64,000 bases of DNA from Coprococcus phoceensis (GCF_900104635.1 NZ_FNWC01000007.1:310001-374000), one strand, 5' to 3'; shown: positions 34,513-43,504, numbered from the stretch's first letter. Translations and numbers: made by a program. The notes: a model not told the origin generated them from the sequence alone.

Positions 34513-34932
34513 ATGGAAAATAAATTAAAAGTTTTTGGTGTAACCGTTTTGATTTTAATATTCGGTCTTTTTCTCCATTCTTTTTTACAGTTTCGAGATA
34601 TGGATTCGTATGCGGGGAGAACAACTTCAAGCATACGAACAGAAACAAAGTACACAGATGACATGGGCGCGAAAATTCTTCATGATAGTTATTTGCGTTC
34701 GGAAAATCGGAAAGAAGCGTTTTCTGCTCAAAAGTTTGAACAGCGTAAGAGTGTTCAGCGATTATCAATTGAATTCTTTGTGATTCTTATATTCTCTTTG
34801 GGCATATGTCTGAAGAGAGTCTATTTGTCGTATATTCAATTCTATTCATTCCCCTTTGAGAGGTTCCTATGGGAGCAAAGTGTTTTGCTCAAAAAGGATG
34901 GGAAAAAAGAGAGGATTTGCTTTTGCCTTTAA
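34513..34932 (+). CDS. Two-helix membrane protein, unknown function
   Basis: A 139-residue protein I do not recognise. ATG 34513 follows AAGGAGAAGA at a good distance. The N-terminal helix (VFGVTVLILIFGLFLHSFL) is followed by a polar segment of about 60 residues rich in Arg, Ser, Thr and Lys, a second helix (LSIEFFVILIFSLGICL) and a basic, aromatic C-terminus ending in CFCL. The middle segment is probably outside the cell. It has its own promoter and lies 34 nt before the broken SecDF homologue, so it may be co-transcribed with it. Confidence 0.6.
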   Translation: MENKLKVFGVTVLILIFGLFLHSFLQFRDMDSYAGRTTSSIRTETKYTDDMGAKILHDSYLRSENRKEAFSAQKFEQRKSVQRLSIEFFVILIFSLGICLKRVYLSYIQFYSFPFERFLWEQSVLLKKDGKKERICFCL

Positions 34933-34966
34933 AGATTAGAGAGAAGTAAAGAAGGAAAGCGAGAAA

Positions 34967-37154
34967 ATGAAAAATAAAAAATTACATATTTGGATTGCTC
35001 TTGTAGTAATCGCTTTTTTTGTGTGCCTGGCAATCTTTGGATGCGGAGACAGTATCAAAGGAATTCGCGATATGCGTTTTGGAATCGATATTCGCGGAGG
35101 TGTAGAGGCGGTCTTTGAACCGGCGGGGTTAAAAACAAAGCCGACTAAGGAACAGTTGGAAATGGCAAGAGATGTAATAGAGACCCGATTGGATGCACAG
35201 AATATTTTAGACAGAGAAGTAACGGTGGACGAAAAGGCGGGAGATATTATTGTGAGATTTCCGTGGAAATCAGATGAAAAAGATTTTGATCCGGAAACCG
35301 CCATTCAGGAACTTGGAGAGATGGCAGAGTTGACATTTCGAGGAGAAGATAACACAGTGTATGTGAAAGGGTCGGATGTTTCCAAAAGTCAGGTGGCGGT
35401 GGATCAACAGAATCGGTATGTCGTAGAGCTGGAATTTACGAGTAAGGGGTGCAAAGAAATTTGCAGATGCGACAGAGAAGCTTGTCGGACAGACTATGAG
35501 GATTTACATGGATGAAGAGTTGATTTCAAATCCGACTGTCAATGCAAAAATAACAGGCGGGAAAGCTGAAATTACAGGGATGGCTTCACAGGAAGAAGCG
35601 CAGAATCTTTCCGACAAGATTAATTCAGGAGCGCTTCCGTTTTCAATGGAGACGACTAATTACAATACAATCAGCCCGACACTTGGAAATAAGGCGTTAA
35701 ATGCGATGGCACTGGCTGCTGAGATTGCATTGGTATTGACTTGCCTGTTTATGATTGCGTGGTATCGCCTTCCGGGAGTGATCAGTTGTCTGACACTGGC
35801 ATTTCAGGTCGCGCTACAGGTTTTAGTTATTTCGGTTCCGCAGTATACAATCACACTGCCCGGAATTGCAGGGTTAATTTTATCAGCCGGCATGGCGGTG
35901 GATGCCAATATTATTATCAGTGAGCGAATCAGTGAGGAACTGAAAAAGGGAAATTCGGTCAGAACTGCGGTGAAGAATGGATATAAGCGTGCCTTTTCGT
36001 CTGTTTTGGATGGAAATGTTACGACGGCTGTAGTAGCTGGAATTTTGATGGTGCTAGGCTCCGGCACGATGCTGAGCTTTGGATATACACTGCTCACAGG
36101 AGTTATCATCAACCTGCTTGCAGGTGTATGGATGTCCAGATATATGTTGAATTCGGTTATAAGATATAAGCTCTTCAATCAGGAAAAATGGTTCCGCAAA
36201 AAGAAAGAAAAAAAGATTCTGAAATTTGCAGAAACAAAAAAATATTTCTTCCTGACAAGTGTTGTGCTGCTTATGGCTGGATTGATTTGGAGTTCGGTAA
36301 ATGGAATGAAATTAGATACCCAGTTCACCGGCGGAGTCATCTTAAGATATACATATAGCGGAGAGGCTGATACCGGAAAAATCCAAAAAGAGGTTCAGGA
36401 TGTTGTAGACAGAAATGTCAATGTGCAGACTGCAAAAAATTCGGCTACAGGGGAAAAGAATCTGGTAATTACATTATCAGGGAAGAAAGGACTGACACCG
36501 GAACAACAAAAAGAGATCCTGAATACGATCAATGAGGGAAATACAAATCAGTTTGAGACGGCGGAGACATCGGCGATAGAACCATATATTGGTGCGAAGG
36601 CATTGAAAAACTCAGCGATTGCGATTGTTTTGTCATTCCTGTTTATTGTAGTGTATATCCGAGTGCGGTTTTCAGCATTAGGAGGACTGGCGTCAGGAGT
36701 TACGGCGGTGATTGCGCTGCTTCACGATATACTTATTGTGTTGTTTATCTTTGGAATTTTCAAGATTCCTGTGAACGATGCATTTGTGGCTGTTACTTTG
36801 ACGATTATCGGATATTCGATCAACGATACAATCGTGTTATATGATAGAATTAGGGAACACAGAAATGGTGCAAAAAATAAAAGCACACTGGCAGAGCTGG
36901 TGGATATCAGTACGACAGAGACCTTGCAACGCTCTATAAACACAGCATTTACTGTGGTTCTGTGCGCATTTGTTATTTTTGTAGTTTCCGTAGTGTATGG
37001 AATGGAATCCATCACGAATTTTTCACTTCCACTTTTAGCAGGACTCATTTCGGGATGTTATTCTTCCATTTGTATAGCCGGACCACTATGGGTATGGTGG
37101 GAAGAACATAAAGAAAGGATTCAGAAAAGAAAGACAGGACGAAAAGGAAAATGA
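34967..37154 (+). pseudogene. SecDF-like protein, broken by a +1 frameshift
   Basis: A second SecD/SecF fusion homologue of about 728 residues if repaired. Residues 1-160 (one helix, then GIDIRGGVEAVFEP, a SecD hallmark) read in one frame up to LEFTSKG. The next codons continue only in another frame as AKKFADATEKLVGQT, MRIYMDEELISNPTVNAKI, then helices with AGMAVDANIIISERI and the SecF part with GYSINDTIVLYDRIREH. Reducing GGGG to GGG at 35446-35449 restores the whole protein. As read, the first frame stops at 35515. The intact SecDF at 59697 would cover the essential role. The 3' end overlaps the TrkH-like start (ATGA), so this is the first gene of an ion-uptake operon. A sequencing error is possible. 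Confidence 0.85.
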
Positions 37155-38455
37155 AAAAGATAAGTATGTTTTTAAGAAATCAGCCTCCAGGCAGAATGAT
37201 TGTGGGAGGATTTGCAGGTGTCATACTGTTTGGTATGATTCTGCTGCTCCTTCCGATATCTGTAAAAGATGGAGCAGAAGTATCTGCCATCGACGCGTTA
37301 TTCACCTCTACCAGCGCAGTGTGCGTAACAGGTTTGATCGCGATTGATACAGCAGATCATTTCACTGCCTTTGGTCAGGGGATTGTGGCAGCATTAATAC
37401 AGATTGGCGGGCTTGGAGTGACCTCGCTTGGTGTGGGGCTTATGCTTGTGGCAAGAAAAAGAGTCGGAATCAAGAGCCGAATGTTGGTAAAAGAAGCATT
37501 GAATATCGACAGTTATAAGGGTATTGTTAAGCTGGTGAAAGCGGTATTGCTAATGACGCTGTGCTTTGAAGCCGGAGGCGCTATCTTAAGTTTTTTTGTT
37601 TTCAGCCAGGATTACGATACGGTTCATGCAGTGGGAATCAGTATATTCCATTCAATTGCGGCATTTAACAACTCAGGGTTTGATATTTTGGGAGGGCTTA
37701 GGAACCTTACGATTTATCAGGACAATGTTCTTTTGAATCTGACAACCTGTATCCTGATTATTTTTGGAGGACTGGGATTCCTTGTGATTTTGGATATACT
37801 AAAACAAAAGCGTTTTCGCAAACTGACCTTGCATTCTAAGGTGGTTATTGTCACGAGTTTAGTTTTGCTGGTTGCGGGAACGGTTATATTGAAGTTGACA
37901 GAAAATGTGACATGGCTTGGGGCGTTCTTTCAAAGTGTTTCAGCAAGAACAGCCGGATTTTCCACATACCCGATTGGAGAGTTTACAAACGCCGGTTTGT
38001 TTGTATTGTGTATTTTGATGTTTATAGGTGCTTCTCCAGGATCTACAGGTGGAGGTATCAAGACGAGTACATTTTTCATTATGTTCCAGAAGATAAGAGG
38101 AACATGCACAAAGGGAACGGTGCATGCGTTTCACCGAAACATATCAGAGCAGAATATTACAAAGGCGTTTATGATTACGATTCTTTCCGGAACGGTTGTA
38201 TGTATCGCAACATTTTTCATGTGTGTACTGGAACCGGAATATAGTTTTATGCAGCTTCTGTTTGAAGTGGTTTCCGCATTTGGAACGGTAGGTCTTTCCA
38301 CTGGAATTACCCCTGAACTCAGTGTAGCTGGAAAGGCTGTTATTATTATTGTTATGTTTATAGGAAGAGTTGGAATTATTACGTTACTTTCTATGTGGGT
38401 GAATCGTGTAGAACCAAGAGCGAGATACTCAGAAGAGGAAGTTTCAATAGGCTAA
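37151..38455 (+). CDS. ktrB: TrkH/KtrB-type potassium uptake membrane subunit
   Basis: A 434-residue ion-conducting subunit with the four membrane-pore-membrane repeats of the family. Selectivity-loop segments are TSTSAVCVTGLIAID, FNNSGFDILGG, SARTAGFSTYPIGE and FGTVGLSTGITPEL, each with the key Gly. GASPGSTGGGIKTSTF is the conserved gating-loop region. It overlaps the SecDF-like frame by 4 nt and is followed after 18 nt by the TrkA-type regulatory subunit, so the two form a two-component K+ uptake system like KtrAB. Confidence 0.93.
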   Translation: MKKISMFLRNQPPGRMIVGGFAGVILFGMILLLLPISVKDGAEVSAIDALFTSTSAVCVTGLIAIDTADHFTAFGQGIVAALIQIGGLGVTSLGVGLMLVARKRVGIKSRMLVKEALNIDSYKGIVKLVKAVLLMTLCFEAGGAILSFFVFSQDYDTVHAVGISIFHSIAAFNNSGFDILGGLRNLTIYQDNVLLNLTTCILIIFGGLGFLVILDILKQKRFRKLTLHSKVVIVTSLVLLVAGTVILKLTENVTWLGAFFQSVSARTAGFSTYPIGEFTNAGLFVLCILMFIGASPGSTGGGIKTSTFFIMFQKIRGTCTKGTVHAFHRNISEQNITKAFMITILSGTVVCIATFFMCVLEPEYSFMQLLFEVVSAFGTVGLSTGITPELSVAGKAVIIIVMFIGRVGIITLLSMWVNRVEPRARYSEEEVSIG

Positions 38456-38473
38456 AAAGGGAGAAATTAGAAA

Positions 38474-39136
38474 ATGAAAAAGAAATTAGAGACAGCGTAT
38501 GGAGTGATTGGTCTGGGGCGTTTTGGAGCAGCCCTGGCAATGATGCTGGCACAATCCGGCAATGAAGTGATTGCAGTAGACAGAGATGAAAAGAAAGTAA
38601 AAGAGATGCGTCAGTATACCGATTGTGCTTTTGTGACAGATGATCTCAGTTCGGACACTCTGAAGGAGATCGGAATTCAAAATTGTGATGTGGTCATTAT
38701 TTGTATTGGAGAGAAAGTCGACGTCAGCGTATTGACAACGATGAGTGTGATAGAGTTGGGCGTGCCTCGTGTTATTGCAAAAGCGCTGAGCCCCGAGCAG
38801 GGTGCAGTGCTTGGCAAGCTTGGCGCTGAAGTAGTATATCCGGAGAGGGATATGGCGCTCAGACTTGGGAAAAAGCTATTGTCTAACAATTTTTTGGAGT
38901 ATGTTTCTCTGTGCAATCAGGTCGAAATCCGTCAGATACGGGTTCCGAATCATTTGATTGGAAAGAGCATAGAAGAGACAGAGATTCGCCACAAATACCG
39001 ACTGAATATTATTGCTATTGAAAATGGTGATGAGACAGATATCGAAGTGATGCCGGACTACCGTCTGCGTCATGGGGATATCATTGTGGTCATCGGAAAA
39101 GTCGATAACATTGATGTTTTTGTAAATGAGATTTAA
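38474..39136 (+). CDS. ktrA: TrkA/KtrA-type potassium uptake regulatory subunit
   Basis: A 220-residue cytoplasmic RCK protein that gates the KtrB-type channel by binding nucleotides. The N-terminal RCK-N Rossmann domain has GVIGLGRFGAALAMMLAQ (GxGxxG) and the acidic AVDRDEKKV at the end of strand 2; DVVIICIGEKVD and VPRVIAKALSPE follow. The C-terminal RCK-C domain (residues 140-220) has IGKSIEETEIRHKY and GDIIVVIGKVDN. It lies 18 nt after ktrB and 18 nt before the phosphate transporter start, in one operon. Confidence 0.94.
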   Translation: MKKKLETAYGVIGLGRFGAALAMMLAQSGNEVIAVDRDEKKVKEMRQYTDCAFVTDDLSSDTLKEIGIQNCDVVIICIGEKVDVSVLTTMSVIELGVPRVIAKALSPEQGAVLGKLGAEVVYPERDMALRLGKKLLSNNFLEYVSLCNQVEIRQIRVPNHLIGKSIEETEIRHKYRLNIIAIENGDETDIEVMPDYRLRHGDIIVVIGKVDNIDVFVNEI

Positions 39137-39154
39137 GTGCCGGAGGGAAAGATT

Positions 39155-40210
39155 ATGGAAATGACATTTATAAATTTCTGGCAGGAGATCGTGAGAAATC
39201 CGATGCTGTTTATCACAGTTTTACTTACATTGGGAGTTATTTTTGTAAATGGCTGGACAGATGCACCGAATGCGATCGCCACCTGTGTGGCTACCAGATG
39301 TATGCCTGTGCGTGCTGCAATCATGATGAGTGCGGTGTTTAACTTTCTCGGTGTTTTTGTGATGACACAGATCAACAGTTCTGTTGCATCTACGATCAGT
39401 AATATGGTGGATTTTGGAGAGCACACAAACGAAGCTTTGATTGCACTGTGTGCGGCGTTGCTGTCTATTGTGGTTTACAGCACAGCCGCCTCGTTTTTCG
39501 GGATACCGACAAGTGAGAGCCACAGTCTGATTGCAGGCTTATCAGGAGCGGCAATCGCCATTCAGCATGGAGTGAGCGGAATTAATTTTGATGAGTGGAT
39601 AAAAGTGCTGTACGGACTTGTGCTGAGTTTGGTTTTGGGATTTGCAACAGGATGGGCAGTGTGCAAATTGCTTACTGTTTTGTGCAGGGCGATGGATCGC
39701 CGAAAGACAAATCGCTTTTTTGGCGGGGCACAGATTGCAGGTGCCGCAGCTATGAGTTTTATGCATGGTGCACAGGATGGACAGAAGTTCATAGGTGTTT
39801 TGTTTTTAGGGATTGCATTTGCGGGAGGACATAATTCTGTAAATGGTATGGAAATTCCGGTGTGGCTGATGCTTTTGTGCAGTATTGTTATGGGTGTGGG
39901 AACCAGCGTAGGAGGAGAGAAGATTATCAAATCCGTAGGAATGAATATGGTAAAACTGGAACGTTATCAGGGATTTTCTGCTGACCTTGCGGGAGCAATC
40001 TGTCTGCTGTATTCGAGCCTGATGGGAGTTCCGGTTTCGACAACGCACACAAAGACAAGTGCGATTATGGGAGTAGGGGCAGTAAAAAGACTTTCGGCTA
40101 TTAATTTTTCGGTTGTAAAGGATATGATGCTAACCTGGATCTTTACATTTCCAGGCTGTGGATTGATCAGTTTTTGTATGGCAAAAATATTTATGTACAT
40201 GTTTGGATAA
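39155..40210 (+). CDS. pit: Inorganic phosphate transporter, Pit family
   Basis: A 351-residue low-affinity phosphate symporter with about ten helices. ATG 39155 is chosen because CGGAGGGA lies just upstream; a GTG at 39137 precedes that site. The two family repeats carry the diagnostic GWTDAPNAIATCVATR and GVPVSTTHTKTSAIMGVG segments, and FMHGAQDGQKFIGVL is the conserved PiT signature in the second half. It is followed by a DUF47 protein whose start is 16 nt past its stop. The pair Pit-DUF47 is standard in bacteria, the DUF47 protein acting as a PhoU-like regulator. Confidence 0.94.
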   Translation: MEMTFINFWQEIVRNPMLFITVLLTLGVIFVNGWTDAPNAIATCVATRCMPVRAAIMMSAVFNFLGVFVMTQINSSVASTISNMVDFGEHTNEALIALCAALLSIVVYSTAASFFGIPTSESHSLIAGLSGAAIAIQHGVSGINFDEWIKVLYGLVLSLVLGFATGWAVCKLLTVLCRAMDRRKTNRFFGGAQIAGAAAMSFMHGAQDGQKFIGVLFLGIAFAGGHNSVNGMEIPVWLMLLCSIVMGVGTSVGGEKIIKSVGMNMVKLERYQGFSADLAGAICLLYSSLMGVPVSTTHTKTSAIMGVGAVKRLSAINFSVVKDMMLTWIFTFPGCGLISFCMAKIFMYMFG

Positions 40211-40226
40211 AAGGAGGAAGATGGCA

Positions 40227-40850
40227 ATGTCAAAAAAACAGGATGATTATTACTTTGACAATTTTATTAAATGTGCGGAATACGCATGCAAAGAAGCGTA
40301 TTTATTGAAAGAGATACTGACGGATTTTCAACCAGCAGAAATCTCAAAGCGTATGGAGGAAGTTCATGAAATTGAGCGTGAGGCAGATACGCACAGACAC
40401 GAGATCACAGACAAACTTGCGAAGGCATTTATTACTCCGATTGAAAGGGAAGATATCATCGCGCTCAGCCATCACATTGATGATGTGACAGATAAGATTG
40501 AGGAAGTGTTGATCCGTGTTTATATCAACAATGTACAGGAGATGCGCGAGGAAGTCTTCAGCATGCTGAATGTGGTCATTGAATGCTGTGAAGAACTTCG
40601 GAATCTGTTGAAAGAATTTAAGAATTTCAAACATTCTAAAGAACTCAAACAGAGTATTATCCGATTGAATACATTGGAAGAAAAAGAAGATGATCTGTTT
40701 ATTTCCAGCATGAGAAAATTGCATGTGGAAGAGAAGGATGTCAGAAATGTGATTGCCTGGAGAGAGATTTACACATATCTTGAAAAATGTGCGGATGCCT
40801 GTGAACATGTGGCGGATATCGTAGGAAGTGTTGCGATGAAAAATACATAA
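40227..40850 (+). CDS. DUF47 family PhoU-like phosphate transport regulator
   Basis: A 207-residue, all-helical cytosolic protein. ATG 40227 lies 9 nt after AAGGAGG; a closer ATG at 40221 is also possible. The first half has the paired acidic metal motif EVHEIEREADTHRHEI, and the second half a similar LNTLEEKEDDLF and EKCADACEHVADIVG. PhoU-type bundles bind iron or magnesium clusters through such Glu/Asp rows. It is the last gene of the secDF'-ktrB-ktrA-pit-DUF47 operon, with a terminator 10 nt after the stop. It presumably modulates the Pit transporter. Confidence 0.92.
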   Translation: MSKKQDDYYFDNFIKCAEYACKEAYLLKEILTDFQPAEISKRMEEVHEIEREADTHRHEITDKLAKAFITPIEREDIIALSHHIDDVTDKIEEVLIRVYINNVQEMREEVFSMLNVVIECCEELRNLLKEFKNFKHSKELKQSIIRLNTLEEKEDDLFISSMRKLHVEEKDVRNVIAWREIYTYLEKCADACEHVADIVGSVAMKNT

Positions 40851-40860
40851 GTATAGAAAT

Positions 40861-40891
40861 GAACTAACAGAAATACGAGTTAGTTCTTTTT
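40861..40891 (+). terminator. Terminator of the K+/phosphate uptake operon
   Basis: An 8-bp stem (GAACTAAC at 40861-40868 with GTTAGTTC at 40879-40886) and TTTTT. The open frame of the Pel remnant begins in the next bases, so a deletion ended here or just downstream. Confidence 0.8.
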
Positions 40892-42694
40892 ATGTTCGCT
40901 CTAAAATTGTCAACAGGAAGTTTCCGCACGATGGCAGTGGCGCAGGGAGAGGAATTGTGCCGTAGTTATCGAGAGACGAGTGGGAGCAACACGGTTGTTT
41001 TGAGATTTGACCACCTCTACGGGGAACCAAAGAAAGAACGACAGGAAGAGAATCCTTGTTTTCAGATGATGCTGGAGGCGCTAAAGACCGGCAAGATTTC
41101 TGCGAACAGTCGAAATGTATTTTCTCTTTTGTATATGAGTGATGCAGTAGAGTTTACATACCAGATTATCAAAGCGGAGAATCTATTACATGCGACTTAC
41201 AACATTGCATCAGGAGAAAGCATTACACAGATGGAACTGGCAAGACAGATTCAAAAGTATGCGGGGACGGGAATGGAACTGGTGGACAATACGGTGGGAG
41301 AGGGATATCGCCGGGTATTAAGTACCGAGCGTTATAAATGCGAATTTCCACACAAAGTGTTTGTTCCAAGTGAAGAAGGTGTAAAAAGAACAGTCAAATA
41401 CATGAAGAAACATAGCAGGAGATTTCTGAAGAAGGAAGATGCCGGGGGAAGTATTGGCAGCCGCACGTGGAAAATGATAAAAAACATTGTACGTTTGCTC
41501 ATCCCGTATCTGGAAAACCTGTTTTGCTTTGGAGTGTTTTTTATGCTGAATAACAGGGCTGTTTCCAGTGCGTATTACAATAAATTAGACTTTTATCTGT
41601 TATATGTGCTTTTGTTTGCAATCGTATATGGGCAGCAACAGGCGATTTTTTCAGCGCTGCTTGCCGTGGTTGGATATTGTTTCCGACAGATGTATGACCG
41701 AAGTGGATTTGAAGTCCTGATGGATTACGGTACGTATGTCTGGATGGCTCAGCTGTTTATACTCGGAATGGTTGTTGGATATATGCGGGATCAAATCCGC
41801 TACATAAAAGAGAAGGACAAAGAAGAAATTGGTTATCTGAACGGGCAGCTTGGAGATATGATCGATATCAATGAGAGAAATGTGCGAATGAAGCATATGT
41901 TTGAACGCCAGATTGTGAATCAGAAAGACAGCCTTGGGAAAATTTATGCGATTGTGTCAGAACTTGATCAATATGGTCCGGAGGAGGTGCTTTTCTATGC
42001 GGCGCATGTGCTGTCACATTTGATGGATACGCCCGATGCTGCAATTTATACTGTAGTAAATGGAGACTATGCGCGTCTGTTTTCTTTCACATCTGATACT
42101 GCAAAGAAGATGGGAAATTCCATTAAGTACACAGATATGAAAGAACTGTATGGAGAACTGAAGGAACGCCGCGTGTATATCAATCGGACAATGGACAACA
42201 GGTATTCCTTGATGGCGGTCGGGGTATATGCGGAAGAACAGATGCAGATTATTATGATGCTGTGGGGGATTCCATGGGAACGGATGAATCTGGCAGAATC
42301 GAACCGATTGATGATTATCGGTTCTCTTGTGCAAAATGCCGCAGTTCGTGCAAGTCGTTATCTGGAAGCGCTGCATGAAAACCGATATGTGGCAGATACA
42401 AATATTTTAGAGCAGGAAGCTTTTGAAAGACTTGTGAATGCGTTTTTCGATGCAAAGGGTAAAGGATGGACAGAATGTTCTCTTTTAAAGATAGAAGATG
42501 CAGCGCGAACGTATGAGGACACCGCGCATGCCTTCAGTTCGCTGCTTCGCCAGACCGATTATCTGGGCGTGCTGCAAGATGGGCTATATGTACTGCTTCC
42601 AAATACCAGCGAGGAAAATGCAAAATGGGTTATCGCAAGATTCCAAGAGCAGGGATGTAACTGTGAACTGAGGAATAGGGAGGTGACGGGATGA
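40892..42694 (+). CDS. pelD: PelD-like c-di-GMP receptor fused to truncated SDR epimerase
   Basis: A 600-codon frame that starts at an ATG directly behind a terminator, with no ribosome site, so its natural 5' end is missing. Residues 10-165 are the C-terminal half of an extended SDR epimerase (VVLRFDHLYGEP, FSLLYMSDAVEF, NIASGESITQMELA); the GxxGxxG nucleotide motif is lost. Residues 195-310 hold several membrane helices. A GAF-like domain (about 335-470) and a degenerate GGDEF-like domain (about 470-600) follow, the last with RQTDYLGVLQDGLYVLLP. GGDEF is replaced by LQDGL, but R553-x-x-D556 matches the I-site that binds c-di-GMP in PelD. The helices-GAF-GGDEF order is that of PelD, and the next gene is PelE-like. 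Confidence 0.78.
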   Translation: MFALKLSTGSFRTMAVAQGEELCRSYRETSGSNTVVLRFDHLYGEPKKERQEENPCFQMMLEALKTGKISANSRNVFSLLYMSDAVEFTYQIIKAENLLHATYNIASGESITQMELARQIQKYAGTGMELVDNTVGEGYRRVLSTERYKCEFPHKVFVPSEEGVKRTVKYMKKHSRRFLKKEDAGGSIGSRTWKMIKNIVRLLIPYLENLFCFGVFFMLNNRAVSSAYYNKLDFYLLYVLLFAIVYGQQQAIFSALLAVVGYCFRQMYDRSGFEVLMDYGTYVWMAQLFILGMVVGYMRDQIRYIKEKDKEEIGYLNGQLGDMIDINERNVRMKHMFERQIVNQKDSLGKIYAIVSELDQYGPEEVLFYAAHVLSHLMDTPDAAIYTVVNGDYARLFSFTSDTAKKMGNSIKYTDMKELYGELKERRVYINRTMDNRYSLMAVGVYAEEQMQIIMMLWGIPWERMNLAESNRLMIIGSLVQNAAVRASRYLEALHENRYVADTNILEQEAFERLVNAFFDAKGKGWTECSLLKIEDAARTYEDTAHAFSSLLRQTDYLGVLQDGLYVLLPNTSEENAKWVIARFQEQGCNCELRNREVTG

Positions 42695-43092
42695 TGGACA
42701 GAGAGGAAATGTTGTTTTGCGTAATATGGGGATTAAATTTTTTGATCTCGATCTTGTGTTTTTTGTGGAAAGCAAAGGAAAACAAAACGACATGGAGAAT
42801 GCGGCTTGCCGTTATGGTGCTCTGCCCGGTTATAGGACCACTGTTCTTTGCGTGCAGTCAGCTTGTCTATCGAACGATTTTTCGGCAGGAGGTAGATTTG
42901 GAAGATGTGATTTTCAGTAAAGAGCGCATTAAGACGCATCTGAAAGCAGATGAAGAGCGTGAACGCAACATGGTACCGATTGAGGAGGCGCTGGCGGTCA
43001 GTGATAGAAAAAATCTTCGTATGTTGATGATGAATGTGATTCGCGGAGATTTAAAAGATTCTTTGGAGTCAATCATGTTGGCTTTTATGTGA
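42691..43092 (+). CDS. pelE: PelE-like protein, truncated by deletion
   Basis: A 133-codon frame with a good AGGGAGGTGAC site, overlapping the PelD-like stop by 4 nt. Two membrane helices (MLFCVIWGLNFLISILCFLW and MVLCPVIGPLFFACSQLVY) lead into a soluble part that starts helical repeats (DRKNLRMLMMNVIRGDLKDS), as in PelE, which pairs with PelD and has TPR-like repeats. The frame stops after SLESIMLAFM. The last two residues come from the following glycosyltransferase DNA, so the repeat region has been deleted. It is probably non-functional in polymer export. Confidence 0.7.
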   Translation: MMDREEMLFCVIWGLNFLISILCFLWKAKENKTTWRMRLAVMVLCPVIGPLFFACSQLVYRTIFRQEVDLEDVIFSKERIKTHLKADEERERNMVPIEEALAVSDRKNLRMLMMNVIRGDLKDSLESIMLAFM

Positions 43093-43385
43093 TGACGTCC
43101 AGAGCAGAAGGGCTTCCGATGGTTCTTCTGGAGGCGGCAGGATACAAAGTGCCGAGTATTAGCTTTGACATTCAGACCGGACCAGCAGAGATTATCGAAG
43201 ATGGGAAAACCGGATTTTTGATTCCGCCGTTTGACTTAGAGCAGATGGAAGAAAAGATAGAACTGCTCATTCAAAAAGATGCTTTGCGCAAAAAGTTTGC
43301 ACAGCAGGCGGAAAAGAGCAGACAAAAATTTGCACTAGACAAAATCGTGGCACAGTGGGAACGATTGTTAGAAGAAATTATATAA
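43084..43385 (+). pseudogene. C-terminal fragment of a GT4 glycosyltransferase
   Basis: About 100 codons of a GT-B fold glycosyltransferase without its N-terminal domain. The homology opens at FYVMTSRAEGLPMVLLEA, the nucleotide-sugar binding EGLPxVLLEA motif, with TGPAEIIEDGKTGFLIPP and the C-terminal helix behind it. In this frame the homology begins at about 43083, inside the PelE-like frame, which marks the deletion junction. No ribosome site fits a start here. Roughly 250 residues are missing. I cannot tell if it was the Pel polymerase PelF or another sugar transferase; the Rossmann end looks more like a general GT4. Confidence 0.8.
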
Positions 43386-43428
43386 AAAAGGGACTTGCAT
43401 ATCTGTCTCACTTTTTGCACTTTCTCTA

Positions 43429-43457
43429 TTGATTTCACATGAAATTAGGAATACAAT
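43429..43457 (+). promoter_or_regulatory. Candidate promoter for the 43505 gene
   Basis: TTGATT (43429-43434), a 17-nt spacer and TACAAT (43452-43457), 48 nt upstream of ATG 43505. Confidence 0.6.
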
Positions 43458-43504
43458 CGATTGTAAAAGGGAGATGAAGTGGAACACAAAAAAGGAAGGT
43501 GATG

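Noticed and set aside
35440..35455. Programmed frameshifting in the SecDF-like gene
   Set aside because: AAGGGGTGC is not a recognised slippery heptamer, and no strong downstream stem or upstream Shine-Dalgarno was seen. A simple extra G explains the break.
43092..43385. A complete short glycosyltransferase gene
   Set aside because: The N-terminal Rossmann half is missing, there is no ribosome site, and the homology begins inside the PelE-like frame.
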